Shown: positions 35,761-47,600 of the stretch, one piece after another | Layout of the letters: every line of letters starts with the position of its first letter | How positions within the stretch are numbered: position 1 is the first letter of the stretch | DNA from: Mugil cephalus | Lineage: Eukaryota; Chordata; Actinopteri; Mugiliformes; Mugilidae | Reading direction: 5' to 3' | Length of the DNA: 64,000 bases | Assembly (NCBI RefSeq): GCF_022458985.1 | Contig: NC_061785.1 | Span: forward strand, 2,101,816 to 2,165,815 | Program-made: the position numbers and the translations under genes | The notes under the pieces: generated by a model | The model's database searches: none | Seen by the model: the letters and a program-made list of their open reading frames with translations, nothing else | Told to the model about the DNA's origin: nothing

Positions 35761-37079
35761 TCAGCGTTCTAGCAAAAGGTTGACATTTTTCTCTCTGACC
35801 TTATAATAATAAGTAAGAAATCGAACAATAACTCTAGAAAAATAAAATAAAACGTATAAAATGAAACTGTGGCGGTAGTGCAGCGTGGGAGCAGCTTGTT
35901 GAGACGTGCATGGACATTAGTGATGATAGTAATAGTTCAATGAGGTGCAGGATCGTTTGCAGATCGTAGTAAATTAATTGCACATTTTCACATTGTGTCA
36001 GGTTCTGTTTTCGTGTTCGTACTAACACCAGAACTGATCAGACTCTGATAAAGTCTTGGACGTGTCTCCATGAAGCTGGAGCTGCAGCCAGTCTGACCTC
36101 TAGTGGAGACAATACGTGACTACAGGCAGAGTCTGAGGGTGGAATCTAAGTACTTTTACTCGAGTAGTGAACTTAAGCTGTTTATAGGTGCTTTATTTGA
36201 CTATATATATATATATATATTTGCTAATTCTCTCGTATTGGACCATGTGCACTAATGTCCATGCACGTCCCCAAGCTGCTCCCATGATGCACTATCATAC
36301 AAAGTTTAATAAACAATATATTTAACTGTATTTTTCTAGAGGGTTTATTTTACATCTTTACTGTTTATTTTAAGACGAGAGGGAAATATCTTCTCGATTC
36401 TTCTGCTGCACTGGATGTTCTCTTCTACATTTATCTAAGAGCTTCAGCTATTTCACAAATTACGGTTTTAAACCATAAAACACAGGAGCTGCTCATAAAA
36501 ATGTACAACTTTATATTAAATGGCACAAACTTCAGATAAACCGACAGTGAAACGTGAAACTCGCTGATGTTTCCTCATTGGACTCACATTGAAGACACTC
36601 ATCGATCGCACAACTTGAAGCTGCCATAGCCTGAAGCTCGGTATTAATTGCTCGTGTCACGCACTGACACACATTTCTGCAGAGATCAGGAGTGACGACA
36701 AACAGCTCACAACAACTATACTGGAGGCTATTGTACTTAAAAAGGATTTTGACACAAGTCCTGAAAGTGGACAAAGAGAAGCCAAGCAAACACACGTGCA
36801 TGTGCATTTGTTTTTTCAGGAAAACGAATCATTTGTTGGTATCGGTGAGTCCTCGTCTCCTCCGGGTTTTGCTGTGAGCTCCTCATAACTAAATGTTGGA
36901 GGAAACTGATGATCAGTGGGTGGAATCTGATCCCACTCCTCAGAACAGATCCACTTCAGCTCTGAGATGTTGGTGGTTTCAAGTCCTCCCACCACATTCA
37001 CGAAGAAAACAATTGGCAAAACACCAGAAACTAAACAGACTAACTCTGACTTGTGTCAGCTTCATCCCTCCTGCAGACG

Positions 37080-37354
37080 TGGGGTCAGATCCAGCCCCCC
37101 CCGTCTCAGCCGTCTGAGGCCCCCCCCTCCTCATCGGATCGGTGTCGATATTCACCCAAGGATAGGAAAGTCGGGATCAAAGCGGTCGTCGTGGAAACGA
37201 CCCTGGCCTGTTTCCGCCCACCGATCGATGGCCGCGGGTCAGATGTGTCCCACATTCAGACCCGGACGCCCCCCTACGTCCCCCACAGCCGACTGGGACG
37301 GACGGCGGGGGAAGCGGGACGTCCAGAGGCAGAGAGGACAGGCTGGGAGAGAAG
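37080..37354 (+). promoter_or_regulatory. btbd17: Likely btbd17 promoter-proximal and 5' UTR region
   Basis: CpG-rich stretch immediately before the btbd17 start codon, in contrast to AT-rich DNA on both sides. No TATA box at a clear position. Confidence 0.45.
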
Positions 37355-37433
37355 ATGGTGAAACAGGTCGCTCACGTCCGGGCCGGGATGCTGCTCGTGG
37401 CCGTCTGCCTCCGTCTGCAGGCCGACGCTGCAG
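37355..37433 (+). CDS. btbd17: btbd17 exon 1 (signal peptide)
   Basis: ATG at 37355 (GAGAAGATGG context), 26 codons plus one base, donor GTAGGA. Encodes the cleavable leader ending near LQADAA. Confidence 0.85.
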
Positions 37434-40400
37434 GTAGGAAAACGCTCGTCCTGTTTGACTCAGCGTGAGTCAGTTCACACAGTTAGAAACTGTGTGGGAA
37501 TCAGGAACCCTTTGTGTCTGAGTGTCTGAGTAAATGCTGCATGATGCAATGTGTCATTTTCTTCTGGTTTCATTGATAAAAATCATTACAGGATTCAATA
37601 ACACAAAACAAAAAACAACTTCTTCTTTTTTTCTTTTTTTTTTAGTTGTGTTCCAACTTTGATTCCTCCAGAACTAAACCACTTAGAGAGATTCTGACTT
37701 TTGTGATAGAAACTTCAGAGTCTTGTCTTTAAAATGAGACCGAGACCATGAATGAGCTCCAACATGTTCATGAACAATATTCAGTTACTTTGGCCTAAAG
37801 AGGATGTAAGGGAAGGAAGAAGGGTCAAAAAGGGGAGAGTTTGCCCTTTTTCTTGACTGAAAGGTCAAGGTCAAGTCCTTCTGTTTGAACTGAGCCTAAT
37901 TACTTGAAATACTTATAGTTATTTATGTGTTTACAGTGATTCATAGCTGAGCTCTTTGCAATAGTCATGTCTGTTCATAGTAGCCTGATATTGAACCAAA
38001 TATTTTATTTCTAAAAGGTGAAGGTGATGTAAGTATGAAATAATTTGCGTACACTCCCTAAGAAACCTTCATTTTTAAAAATCTGTGAACGTGCAACAAA
38101 AAAAGTAGTTTCTTTCATCTTTACACTTTCCTTTTTTAGTTTTTGGTCTTTATTACTGTCTGTATAGTTTGTTAATGTAGCTAATTTAAATGTTTTAAAG
38201 GTGAATTTGTGTGCACTCCCTAATGAAAGCTTCATTATAAAACCCGACTAGACATTTACAAATGTGCAACAGAAGCAAAATATTTGCAAACATGACTTCA
38301 TGCTTTCGTTTTTTTTTAGTTATTGTCTTTATTAATCTGTGTGCAGTTGTTTGAGCTGTGATTCAAGTAAAAGTGAAAGTCGGCGCTTCGCTCCGTTTGC
38401 GTCCTGGGCGGGTGGGTGGAAGGAAGTGTCAGATATTTAGTGAGAATCCGAAAGAGGAAGCTCACTTCTGCTCATATGAATCAGGGCTCACATCCCAGCA
38501 GCTACAGAAACCGTACAGTCTGGTGGAGGAGGAGGAGGAGGAGGAGGAGGAGGAGGGGGGAGGAGGAGACAACGCTTTAATTAAACATGACCCACAATCC
38601 CTCATTATCCAGACACTGCAGCTGGGCTGATCAATGGCATGGATCTGGATGATACTGCCCCACTCTCTGCCCCAGTGAACACTCACATGACACTGTTTTG
38701 ATTCACTGAGCTGCATTTACAGTTTCTATGTATCTTCCTGTTGCCTGGACCCAGGCATGCTGAAAGTGGACGGGGCCCAGGATGGAGGAGGAGGAGGAGG
38801 AGGCGACGTGGACACCATCAGCCACTCCCTGGTCCTGGTGCAGCGTCTGGAGGCCCTGCTGGTCCAGGGCAACGCCAGCGACGTGTCCCTGCGCGTGGAG
38901 ACGCCCAACGCGGACGAGGTGAAGGTGATCCAGGCTCACTCCCTGGTCCTCGCCCTGCAGAGTCCGGCGTTCGAGGAGCTGCTGCTGGGCCGTAACAGCA
39001 GCACTGTGGTCCTGAGAGAGAGCTCAGACTGCGCCGCCGTGTTTGACAAGTTCATCAGGTGAGACGGGACACGGTCCGTCCCTCGGTGTCAGGGACAATC
39101 AGAGAGTCTGTCCGACTCAAACCATGGGCTACTTTGAAATAAATGTCTTATTTCCACCATTAACGTTCCTATAAATGTTATTAATATGTAAAAGGTCCTC
39201 ACTGAAATGTCCCAGCGTCTACTTCCTTTAAACATCTTAAATACTCATCAGTCATGGAGCTGTGTTTACCTTCTCCTCAGTCTCCGTGTTCATCCATCAC
39301 CGTTAAAAGGTTGAAATTACCCAGAAAAATTATAAATACTATTAAACTAGTCTCACTGTTATTTAGTATTAGCATTATAGCATTAGCATGCTAGCCATAA
39401 TAACTTAGTAGTAACGGAGGTAAAGTTACGTGTGTTTATCTACATGGACATAAATTACATGCACACATGGGTTTCACAGTTTATATGATGCTAGCTGCTA
39501 TTTTTCTAAGCCTTTAGTCTAGATAACTAGCTAGCATAAGGCTAACATACGGCTAGGCTAACTTCAAACTTCATTCATGTGTAAAGTGGTGTTGGGTGTT
39601 TTTCAGATCAAGGTTCATTAATGATGATGTGACTTTATTTTTCTACAAAAAATCTTGACAAACGTCAAACAGAGACATTGACATTTACCTCATCACATAA
39701 TAGAGAGAAACCAGCTGACGTCCAGTTCTTCCTTTTAATCTTCTGCTCCATAACTTTCTCTGTTTTTGTTCACTGGGGAAACGGTGGAGTTTCCTCCGTG
39801 TTTTCCTGATCCTGTGGCATATTTTAACTTTTAATCCAACTTTATTCTCTGTTATTGCCACTTCTCTATGGGTGAATATTGGTTAGATGGATCCAACATG
39901 GCGCCCATGAAACATGTGACCAGCTCAGAACCAATCAGCACAGAGGGACAGATCAGACGCTCTATAATATCGCCCTCTAGATGGATGAGCCGTGAAACTG
40001 CAGCTGTGCATCATGTTGACGGCCATCTTTGGTTTAGCCTCAGTCACATTTTAGTCACTTTCATCTTTCATAATAATTAATTTGTTGAACCTACTGAAGT
40101 CTTTTTCGCTGGTGCTACTCCCCCAACAAACCACAGCAGAGAACAGGACCCTCACTACAGCAGACGGGTAGAAAGACTCGAGTAACCTGAGCTTCCTGAG
40201 GAACTAGAATCTACTCATGTCCTTGTAGAACATCAGAGAACGTCTGCAGGTGTCAGGACCCAGAGCTGTGTTGGAAATCAGAGGTGGAAAGAGTGAACAG
40301 AGAAGGAGACAGGACAGTCCCCTGAGGTGCCCCCACATTACTGGTGTCTGACAGGGACCCCCCCACCCCACTCGCCCCCCTTCCCCCCCCATCATCTTTT

Positions 40401-42113
40401 ATAAGGTCAGATCAGAGGATGGATTCTTTCCAGAAACTACATGAACTACTAATCCGTTATCCACTTACTGAGTAAATATGTGTGAGTGAAAAGTCAATAA
40501 CATGTTTAGTGCAAAACGCCACCTATTAGTTTGCCAGTATTTAGATGAGACTTCTACACTTCACACACTGCACTGGTGGCAGGTTGATAGTTTAGGTCGA
40601 CTGGCGTCAACTGAGACCAGATCAGAAAATCAAACACATGACAGAGATGAAGAAATCATGTGTTTTGAATGTCCGATATTCAAATAACTCTCGTTAACAT
40701 TTCTTTATTGTTTTTATCTTTAGATATTAGTGTTATCTCGTCGACGTCTCGTCTTAGTCCCAGAAAAAATGGTTGCTGACGAATGTTTTTTGCCATCGTC
40801 TTCATTGTTCGGTGAAACATAAACTAAGAAATGGATGAACGAGGTCCATCCAAAGCTAAACTTCGTCTCTTTCTGCGGTTTTTGAGAATCACTTTCCCGA
40901 AAGTTGCTGCAGCTTTTATCAGAAGCTGATGGGTTCTGACCCTAATACAGACTCAAGTGGAGGCCGGGACGGGACCTGAAAATGGCTTCAGGCTGAAATG
41001 TGCAAATGTTTCTCCAACTTTTCCTCCTCTGTCTGCAGGTATCTTTACTGTGGAGAGGTTTCTCTGCGTCTGGACCAGGCTACACCTCTGCACAAGCTGG
41101 CCACCAAGTACCAGGTGCTGGTCCTGCAGCAGGGCATCACCCAGTACATGACCCAGAACCTGGCCCGGGACTCGCCTTCAGGCCACGTGGCGGGCTGGTA
41201 CGAGTACGCCCTGCAGGCCGGGGACGCGACCCTGAGGGACAGCTGTCTCCAGTACCTGTCCTGGAACTTGTCGTCGGTGCTGCAGAGCAAAGAGTGGGTG
41301 ACCATCAGCAGCCAGCTGCTCATGTCCCTGCTGCAGCGCTCGGACCTCGTCCTGCAGAGCGAGATGGAGCTGTTCGCGGGGCTGGAGGCGTGGATCATCC
41401 AGAACGAGCCGGACGGCCTGACGGCGGAGAACGCTCTGAGGGCCGTGCGCTACGCCATGATGCCCCCGCGGGAGCTGTTCCGCCTGCAGACCCAGTCCTC
41501 GGTCCTGGCCCGCTACCAGGAGTCGGTGCGCGACCTGCTCTACATGTCGTACCAGTTCCACTCGGCCTCGCCGCTGCAGATGGCCAAACACTTCGACGTG
41601 AACTGCAGCCTCTTCGTGCCCAGGAACTACCTGTCCCTGGCGTGGGGGGCGCCCTGGGTCATCAACAACCCGACGCGGGACGACCGCAGCACCAGCTTCC
41701 AGACGCAGCTGGGCCCCAGCAGCCACGACGCCAGCAAGAGGGTGACGTGGAACGCCCTGTTCTCCCCCCGCTGGTTGCCCCTCAGCATGAGGCCCATGTA
41801 CACGGAGACGGGCGCCATGCAGCCCACGCGCGTGGAAGGCGGGCGCCCGCGCATCATCATCACGCCGGCCACGTCCAGCGCCGACTTCGCCGGCGTGAAC
41901 TTCCAGAAGACGGTGCTGGTGATGGCTCAGCAGAGGGGAAGGCTGGTGGTGAGGCACGTCTACAACTTCCACCAGAGCACGGAGGAAAACGGAGACTTCC
42001 TGGCCGAGGCCGACCTGCACCGCCGAGCGTCCGAGTACCTGGTCGACAGCTCCCTCGTCCTCCACATCGTGGTGAAGCCCCTGTACCAAACCCTCATCGC
42101 CGCCAAGAACTGA
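37355..42113 (+). CDS. btbd17: btbd17, secreted BTB/POZ-BACK protein (three coding exons)
   Basis: BTB domain-containing protein 17, a galectin-3-binding-protein-like secreted protein; its molecular role is poorly known. Exons 37355-37433, 38755-39058 and 41039-42113 join in phase (1, 2) to 485 residues, close to the roughly 478 of human BTBD17. Residues 1 to about 25 form a signal peptide (hydrophobic MLLVAVCLRLQ core). The BTB domain spans roughly 45-150 (NASDVSLRVETPN, HSLVLALQSPAFEELL, FIRYLYCGEVSL), followed by a BACK-type helical domain (WYEYALQAGD, SSQLLMSLLQRSDLVLQSE, LFAGLEAWI, VRYAMMPPREL) and a conserved C-terminal region (FDVNCSLFVPRNYLSLAWG to VVKPLYQTLI). It lies on the plus strand just upstream of map2k6. 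Exons are very GC-rich. Identification by recalled family sequence and synteny with gpr142. Confidence 0.93.
38014..38355. repeat. Tandem duplication, about 170-bp unit
   Basis: Two diverged head-to-tail copies share AAAGGTGAA, TGCACTCCCTAA(G/T)(A)AA, CTTCATT, GTGCAACA, TTTTTTAGTT(A/T)TTG(T/G)TCTTTATTA and a closing CTGTNTGCAGTTTG-like motif. Confidence 0.8.
38523..38556. repeat. (GGA)n microsatellite
   Basis: Nine to ten GGA units followed by a GGGGGGAGGAGG run. Confidence 0.95.
38755..39058 (+). CDS. btbd17: btbd17 exon 2 (BTB first half)
   Basis: Acceptor TTGCCTGGACCCAG, donor GTGAGA. Contains a run of eight glycines from GGA repeats in the linker (DGGGGGGGGD region) ahead of the BTB fold, so the linker length is probably polymorphic. 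Confidence 0.92.
39059..41038 (+). other. btbd17: btbd17 intron 2
   Basis: Mostly occupied by the MITE-like element (39099-39970). The rest is unremarkable, with a C-rich stretch at 40360-40390. Confidence 0.85.
39099..39970. mobile_element. 0.8 kb MITE-like element, copy 2 (inverted)
   Basis: Reverse complement of the element at 23238-24010. TCAGAGAGTCTGTCCGACTC at the left mirrors that copy's right end, and GATCAGACGCTCTATAATAT at the right mirrors its left end, with extra sequence near 39600-39800. It begins 40 bases after the btbd17 exon 2 donor. Confidence 0.8.
41039..42113 (+). CDS. btbd17: btbd17 exon 3 (BTB end, BACK, C-terminus)
   Basis: Acceptor CCTCTGTCTGCAG, 357 codons, stop TGA at 42111-42113. 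The join restores FIRYLYCGEV across the exon border. Confidence 0.94.
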
Positions 42114-43860
42114 CCTCACGCCGGCGACGTGGGTCTGAATCCTCCTCGACGTGACGTTGGTCTCAAACAGCTGCTGTTCTCAGCCTGATTCACGACTGTA
42201 AAACCCAGAAGGAACGTCTCTCGGAGGGAAAGCGTGCTTCTACGCTTCGTCTCTGAATTTTTCTCACTGTCCACGAATCCCAAGGTGGATTATTTCCGCC
42301 AAGAAATTTCCTCTTGTTTGAGCAACATCTGCTATAAACTACCAGCCAATGGGACAAAAGACTTGCAGAACTTCCATCACCACGTTAAGCCCCGTGTCCA
42401 AACTATCTATCAGTTCCTCAACGGAGAGACTCAAAAACTACTTTCCACCACGAAAAAAGAAAAAAGAAAACGACTTCCAGGCTAAAAATCTACAATATCC
42501 AGCTGTTTTAGAAAGTTCCCGTCCCCTTTAACACGTCTTCATCGTCGACCGTGAGAAAAATCACCAGCCTCCTTCTTCATTCTCGAGGTTCTGCTCCCGT
42601 TTCTTTCTTCAGTATTGGTGCTATTTAACCCGTTTACACTCAAAGCGTCTCAAACGTTTTACATTCTTCTTCTTTCATTTATTTAAAAGCCCTTCGCTCC
42701 TCAGGTAGTTAGTTCAGTGACGTGATGTTGTTGTTGTTGTTACCTTCATTCAATAATAAAGATTTTTAAGAAAACTGCATATTGTTCTGTTTTTGTTTCA
42801 TAATATGCAAATAATTATGTCAAATGTATAATGTTTGATCCTCTAGCACATAAATCAATACTTCCCTGACAAACAGCTCCTCCAAACTGAAGCCAAAGCG
42901 AGTAGAGCTCCCCCTGGTGGCTGGAGGCTGTAGTGTAGGTCATTGTGTTACAAGACACACTGACACTTTGACACATTACATCAATTAAAATCTGAAACTT
43001 TCATTTCTCCTGCAGTTGATTAGATAAAGTTTCTAGTTTCTAGATGATTAGACAGAAAACACGTCCACAAACGTGTTGTGAAGATTTGACTGAGATAAAT
43101 CCCTGATTTGATCTGATTTTACCTTGAAATGAACTCGTAATCCCAGAAGTGAACCTCTCTGATGTGTAATATTGGCTCATTTCAAACGGTATCATATTTA
43201 CGTTACGTTATTTGTATTTGACTGGGTTCTCGTTGTCTACTTTCAGGAGTCGTGTGAAAATCTGTTGATGTTCTGAGTCACTTTTATGAAGAAATGTAGA
43301 AAATGAACCCAGTTCACATTTATTCATTCATATTTATTCATGTCTTCATCCTCCAACAGTTTAAACCCACAGGGGTCAATATTCACCAAGAATCAGGGAT
43401 GAGAAACTATGATGACTAAGCTAATTCCCATTTGAAAAAAAGACCTGTTCCTCTTTGACATATTTTACAAAAAATACTTAATAGACACAGATTAACCGAG
43501 TAAATCTTTAAAATTTGGTGCAATACATTTAATATTTATTCTGGTCTTAGTATTACAGTGCACTCATTAGAGTATTTTTAGTTTTTAATTTAATGTGGGT
43601 TTGTATTTTATTCTTCTTAAAACCACTGCTGTGATGGATCTTATCATTTCGTTGTATCATGCATTCAGTCACTATAATTCCTTCATTTTTATGTATTTAT
43701 TCTTTAATAAAATATATATTTTTAATTTCTATTCTCTTATCTAATTTAAAATAATGAAATAAGAAATATGAGCTAATTTAATGTTTTGTATAAATACATT
43801 TGTCAGGTCTGAGCAGCATTTATTTTTAAACTAAATGGACACAACAGGTTTTGACTCTTC
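42114..43860. other. btbd17 3' UTR and gap to map2k6
   Basis: 3' UTR to about 42780, then about 1.1 kb of AT-rich DNA with no gene signal before the map2k6 CpG-rich start. Confidence 0.7.
42755..42760 (+). terminator. btbd17: btbd17 polyadenylation signal
   Basis: AATAAA in CAATAATAAAGATTTTT, about 640 bases after the stop codon, preceded by a TTG run. Gives a 3' UTR of roughly 660 bases. Confidence 0.75.
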
Positions 43861-43869
43861 GCAAACTCG

Positions 43870-44660
43870 CAGCTCTGAGTCGCACCTTAACGCTGCCGGG
43901 ACCACATTTCCCATAGTGCATTGCGCCCCAAGCAGGAAGAACGTTCTCTCTCGCAGGGCTCACACTGATCCAAGTTAGGAGCTTTCAGCTGCCAGCCTTT
44001 GGCCCATCATGTAAGTGCTGCGGAGGATTCTTTGCAGTGCGATTGCAGAAATTCCCCGTTTTCCCGACGCCTGCGGGGCCCGTGCATCCGGACCGGAGCT
44101 CTGTGCACGGACACGCACGCCACGGACCCGAAACGGCTCCAAGTGCATGAGGATCGAGGCTTGTATTTTGCATCTTTGTTTTGCAAGAGCGAGCCGCTTG
44201 ACGCTCCACGGCGAGGGCGATGGAGGGAGGGAGCGAGAAAGAAGGCAAAGTCTTTTGTGCTTCCCCTCCCCCTCATCAAAGCAAAGGGGAAATGTCTCAG
44301 CCGAAGGGAGGTAAGAACACGAACCCCGATCCGTGCAAAAAACCCAAACGGCACCGACGTGCAATCACGGCTGCACGGCTTGCACCATGCACCGCTGCAG
44401 CTCGAGCACGGCCGGTGCATTTTAAAGTTAGACGGCTTTAGGAGGGTCAGTTGCATTTCCTGTTTGAAGATCTTCCCCTTTGCACAGTTCCTGGTAAGAC
44501 GATGCTGCGTGTGCGCCCCCTCTCCCTCTCGCTATTAGCACAGGGGCGCCTTTTAACAGTCACGAGATAGACAAGGACACTGCAACTCTTTATTAGAAAC
44601 TCTGCAACTCAGCTGATGCACGGGCCCCGTGCACGCGGCTCAAGGTAAATCGTGAAACGC
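43870..44660 (+). promoter_or_regulatory. map2k6: CpG-rich promoter and 5' UTR of map2k6
   Basis: Sharp rise in CpG from 43870 (CGCAGCTCTGAGTCGCACC, CTGCCGGGACC, GGGGCCCGTGCATCCGGACC) around the start codon at 44292. Contains repeated GTGCACGG and CACGCACGCC phrases. No TATA box. Long open frames on both strands here reflect base composition. Confidence 0.65.
44292..44310 (+). CDS. map2k6: map2k6 exon 1 (six codons)
   Basis: ATGTCTCAGCCGAAGGGAG then donor GTAAGA, encoding MSQPKG plus one base. The MSQ start is the family start, which decides it over other ATGs in this CpG-rich leader. Confidence 0.85.
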
Positions 44661-47600
44661 GTGCACGGTCGGCTGCAGCTGTCATGAGTGTTCACTGGCT
44701 GCAGGTTTGTTTCTGCTGAACGGGGAGAAAACGAAAAGCTAAGAATAGCTTTAAGGTGGCGGTGCGTTCAGGAGCAGCGGATTGTGTCAGCCGCTGCTCC
44801 CGTGTGTCAAACCTCTGGGGGTGCGCTGATGTGCAGCCTCTCACCTTTGACCCCGACTCTACCACCCTGCAGCAGCAGCAGCAGCAGGAGGAGGAGGAGG
44901 AGTAGGAGGAGGAGGAGGCCGAGCTGTGCAGCGACTCCCTGCAGCTCTTTAATATCACCAGTGAACGCAGCCTTGCAGGGGGAGAAGCAGCTGCAGCGAA
45001 AAGCAGCTCGGGCCTTTTTCCTCCCCTTGCTCTGCATTTTCCAAGAAGTCCAAAGTGAGGCTGGTTTATTGCACAACATGCACACACACAGGGAGGAGGT
45101 GAACAGGTAGCAGAGAGCCTGTTTATCTGCTGCAGTCAAGTGTCCACCTACACGAAAGAGGAGCCTCTGATGAGTAGGTTTTTTATTTGCTCGCTACATG
45201 AATGAGTCGCGCTGGGACTTTCCTGAGCAGAAGTGGGTTTCTGTTGTAGTCCGCTGACGTTGTTTTTCTGCAGAAACCTGAACGGTGGAGAGGAGTCGGT
45301 TAAGGTTGTGACTTGGCATCGGCCACCTTGAGGCCGAATCTGCTCGTCTGCAGCTGTGAAAGCAGCGACCCTGAGCAGATCTGGTTCACCGTGTATTTAT
45401 GTGCATGTAAAGGAGTTCAAGTCGGTTTGTTCAACCACAGCTGTAATAATGGTGATTAAAGGGCCCAATAGGTGCTTTGACTTTTTTGAGAGCAGCACGT
45501 TTTTTTGTAGTGTAGAGCTGCTGGAGGAGAAAATGTCCAGGGTCATTTCGTTGAACACAGATTGTGCAAATCAGTTTGTGTCTTTGGAATTTTTAAGGAA
45601 CTCAGTTGGAATAAGCTAAAAAATGAGCATCAGGTCTTTGTAACTTCATAAGTAGCAGCTGTTGTCTCTAATGGATCTCTACCTACCGCTGCTTCAGAAC
45701 CACTAACAGCTGGTTGTTGACTTGGAGACATGAAGTCTCCCACATGTTAAGTCCTTCTTTTATTTTTTCGAGACAAAGACTCAGATTAGAAGCTTCTTCT
45801 GTCCTCAGAGGAACCAGGTCACTGCTGAGCCGTCTGCACCAGCCGCTTATCTTTGAATTTTTTAAGGATATCTGGTGGAATAAGCTAAAAATAAGCCACA
45901 GATCTTTGCGCCGCTTCATGCTGCTGGTTTCCTCGGACTCTCGTTTGGCTCGGACGCCTGGTCAGAGTCGTCTCTGAGCCGTGTCACGGCGGCCCTCCCA
46001 GCTGCACAGATACTAAATTTGCAGTTTGGACGGGCTGATTGTCGGCCTGCAAAAACCCAGCGGAGTTTTTGAGAGCATTGTTCAGATGATCCTCTACATC
46101 CAGATAACAAATCATTCCTTTCTAAGCCGGCGCTGCTGCACCGAGAGCAGCGAGATGTTCCTGTGAGAGCGCGGCGCTGGAAACGAGAGACATAAATCCA
46201 GGTCTGGTCTCGATGGCAGCAGGTTTCCAGACTTCGCTGCTGAGATGTGATGGGAGTAAGTGGGGAGGGAGGGAGGTGGTGTTGCACTGTAACGCAGCAG
46301 CCTTGTAATGCAAGATAGTGGACGCAAGTGCTGCGGCTGGATGTTAATGTGCTCCATGAGTTGCATGTTTTCACCCATCAGCTGCAACTCTTCTGTGCGT
46401 GCTGCTAAATTTAGAGTTGTCTGAAAGACGAATGGAGATTGATGCTGAAACGCGGCCGCGTTGCCTTCAAACCAAACGCTGAGCAGCAGCAGCAGCAGCA
46501 GCAGAAGAAGAAGGACGGTTGACTGCATGGATGTGACTGAACGTCGGCTTCAGGATAATTTAATTACTGTGCAACACTCCACATTTAGATGGAGATGCAG
46601 GAAAGTGATTATTGCGCTGGCAGCTTTTTTCTCTCTCTGCCTCGAATTTTTCAAGCTGCTCTAATTGTACGAGATGAGTCTGATGGCGCCGATATTACCC
46701 AGCATTCAGCAGTTTTTACACCTTTTTTTTTTCCCCCTCTCCAGGCAATTGTTTTTAACTTGTGTTGAATAAACCCATCACCAGCTCCAATTAACACCTT
46801 AGCAGCAATGAGGGGGAAACGAAAATACAAGAAAATGGTGATTTATCTTCGCTTGTGAGTGTAGAAAGAAAATAAACCGTCCCAAAGCCCAATTAGACTC
46901 AGGAATACAGAAAATCTGCAGAGATCATATCTGCAGTCACCTACTACACAAACTGACCTCTTTGATTAGTAAATACAAAACGAGAACATAGAGAAACATC
47001 ATTTATTTACTGATCGTGTCCTAAAACTCAAGGATAGTCGAATAAAAATGACGCTAAATAGAGAAAAGCAGCAAATCATCATGTTTTACTCCATAAATTT
47101 CCACATTTTCCCCGATGTCGACAGCAAACTCGACACGGGCTTGATTATTTGTTTTTACGACGTGTGTCTGCATTATTTAAAGTTCACTCTGCACCAGTGA
47201 CTCAGTCTTTTGTAGTTGAAGGCCATGAAACCGTCTAAATATCCTTTTCTCACTGGAGGATCGTGTGTTGTGAAGTTTGAGTTGAGCTGGAAATGCTGCA
47301 GACGTGTTTGTTGGCTGCTTTGCGCAAAAAGTGTCGAGCACAAGGTTGAAAGTGGCGTCAGAATTTATGTAATGGAGTCTGAAAAAGACCCGAGGAAACT
47401 GTCTGGACTGTAAAAGCTGCGACATGGGTTTAAGCAAATCATTTGAGATTTAGGGATGGGCTGTGGTTTCAGGAAAGGTTCTCGCTCCATGATGTGTGGT
47501 CGGAATAAATGTGTCTTTAGTCCAGGGACTCTGGGGAGATGCTGGATCCGAGCGCAGCTATTCCACCTCTAAGTGGCCTCAGCCAGAACTGGAGACATGA

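Larger units (their letters stand above)
33054..37354. other. Intergenic region upstream of btbd17
   Basis: Between the divergent candidate exon A and btbd17. Contains a dispersed repeat near 33380-33480 (TTGAAGCTCAGTG, CGTCTCCATCTTGG), Tc1-like fragments (34755-35160, 35660-35760) and a (TA)n run near 36202-36220. The last 270 bases before btbd17 are CpG- and C-rich (CCCCCCGTCTCAGCCG, GGACGGCGGGGGAAGCGGGA) and are the likely promoter and 5' UTR. Confidence 0.55.
37434..38754 (+). other. btbd17: btbd17 intron 1
   Basis: Contains a tandem duplication of about 170 bases (38014-38355) and a GGA microsatellite (38523-38556). Confidence 0.85.

Noticed and set aside
41000-42154. Long alternative frames on both strands over btbd17 exon 3
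   Set aside because: Low-complexity Arg/Gly/Pro/Ala frames caused by GC-rich third positions.
43975-44538. Several open frames of 70-180 codons around the map2k6 start
   Set aside because: They overlap the CpG-rich leader on both strands without family similarity. The short MSQPKG exon is the real coding part.
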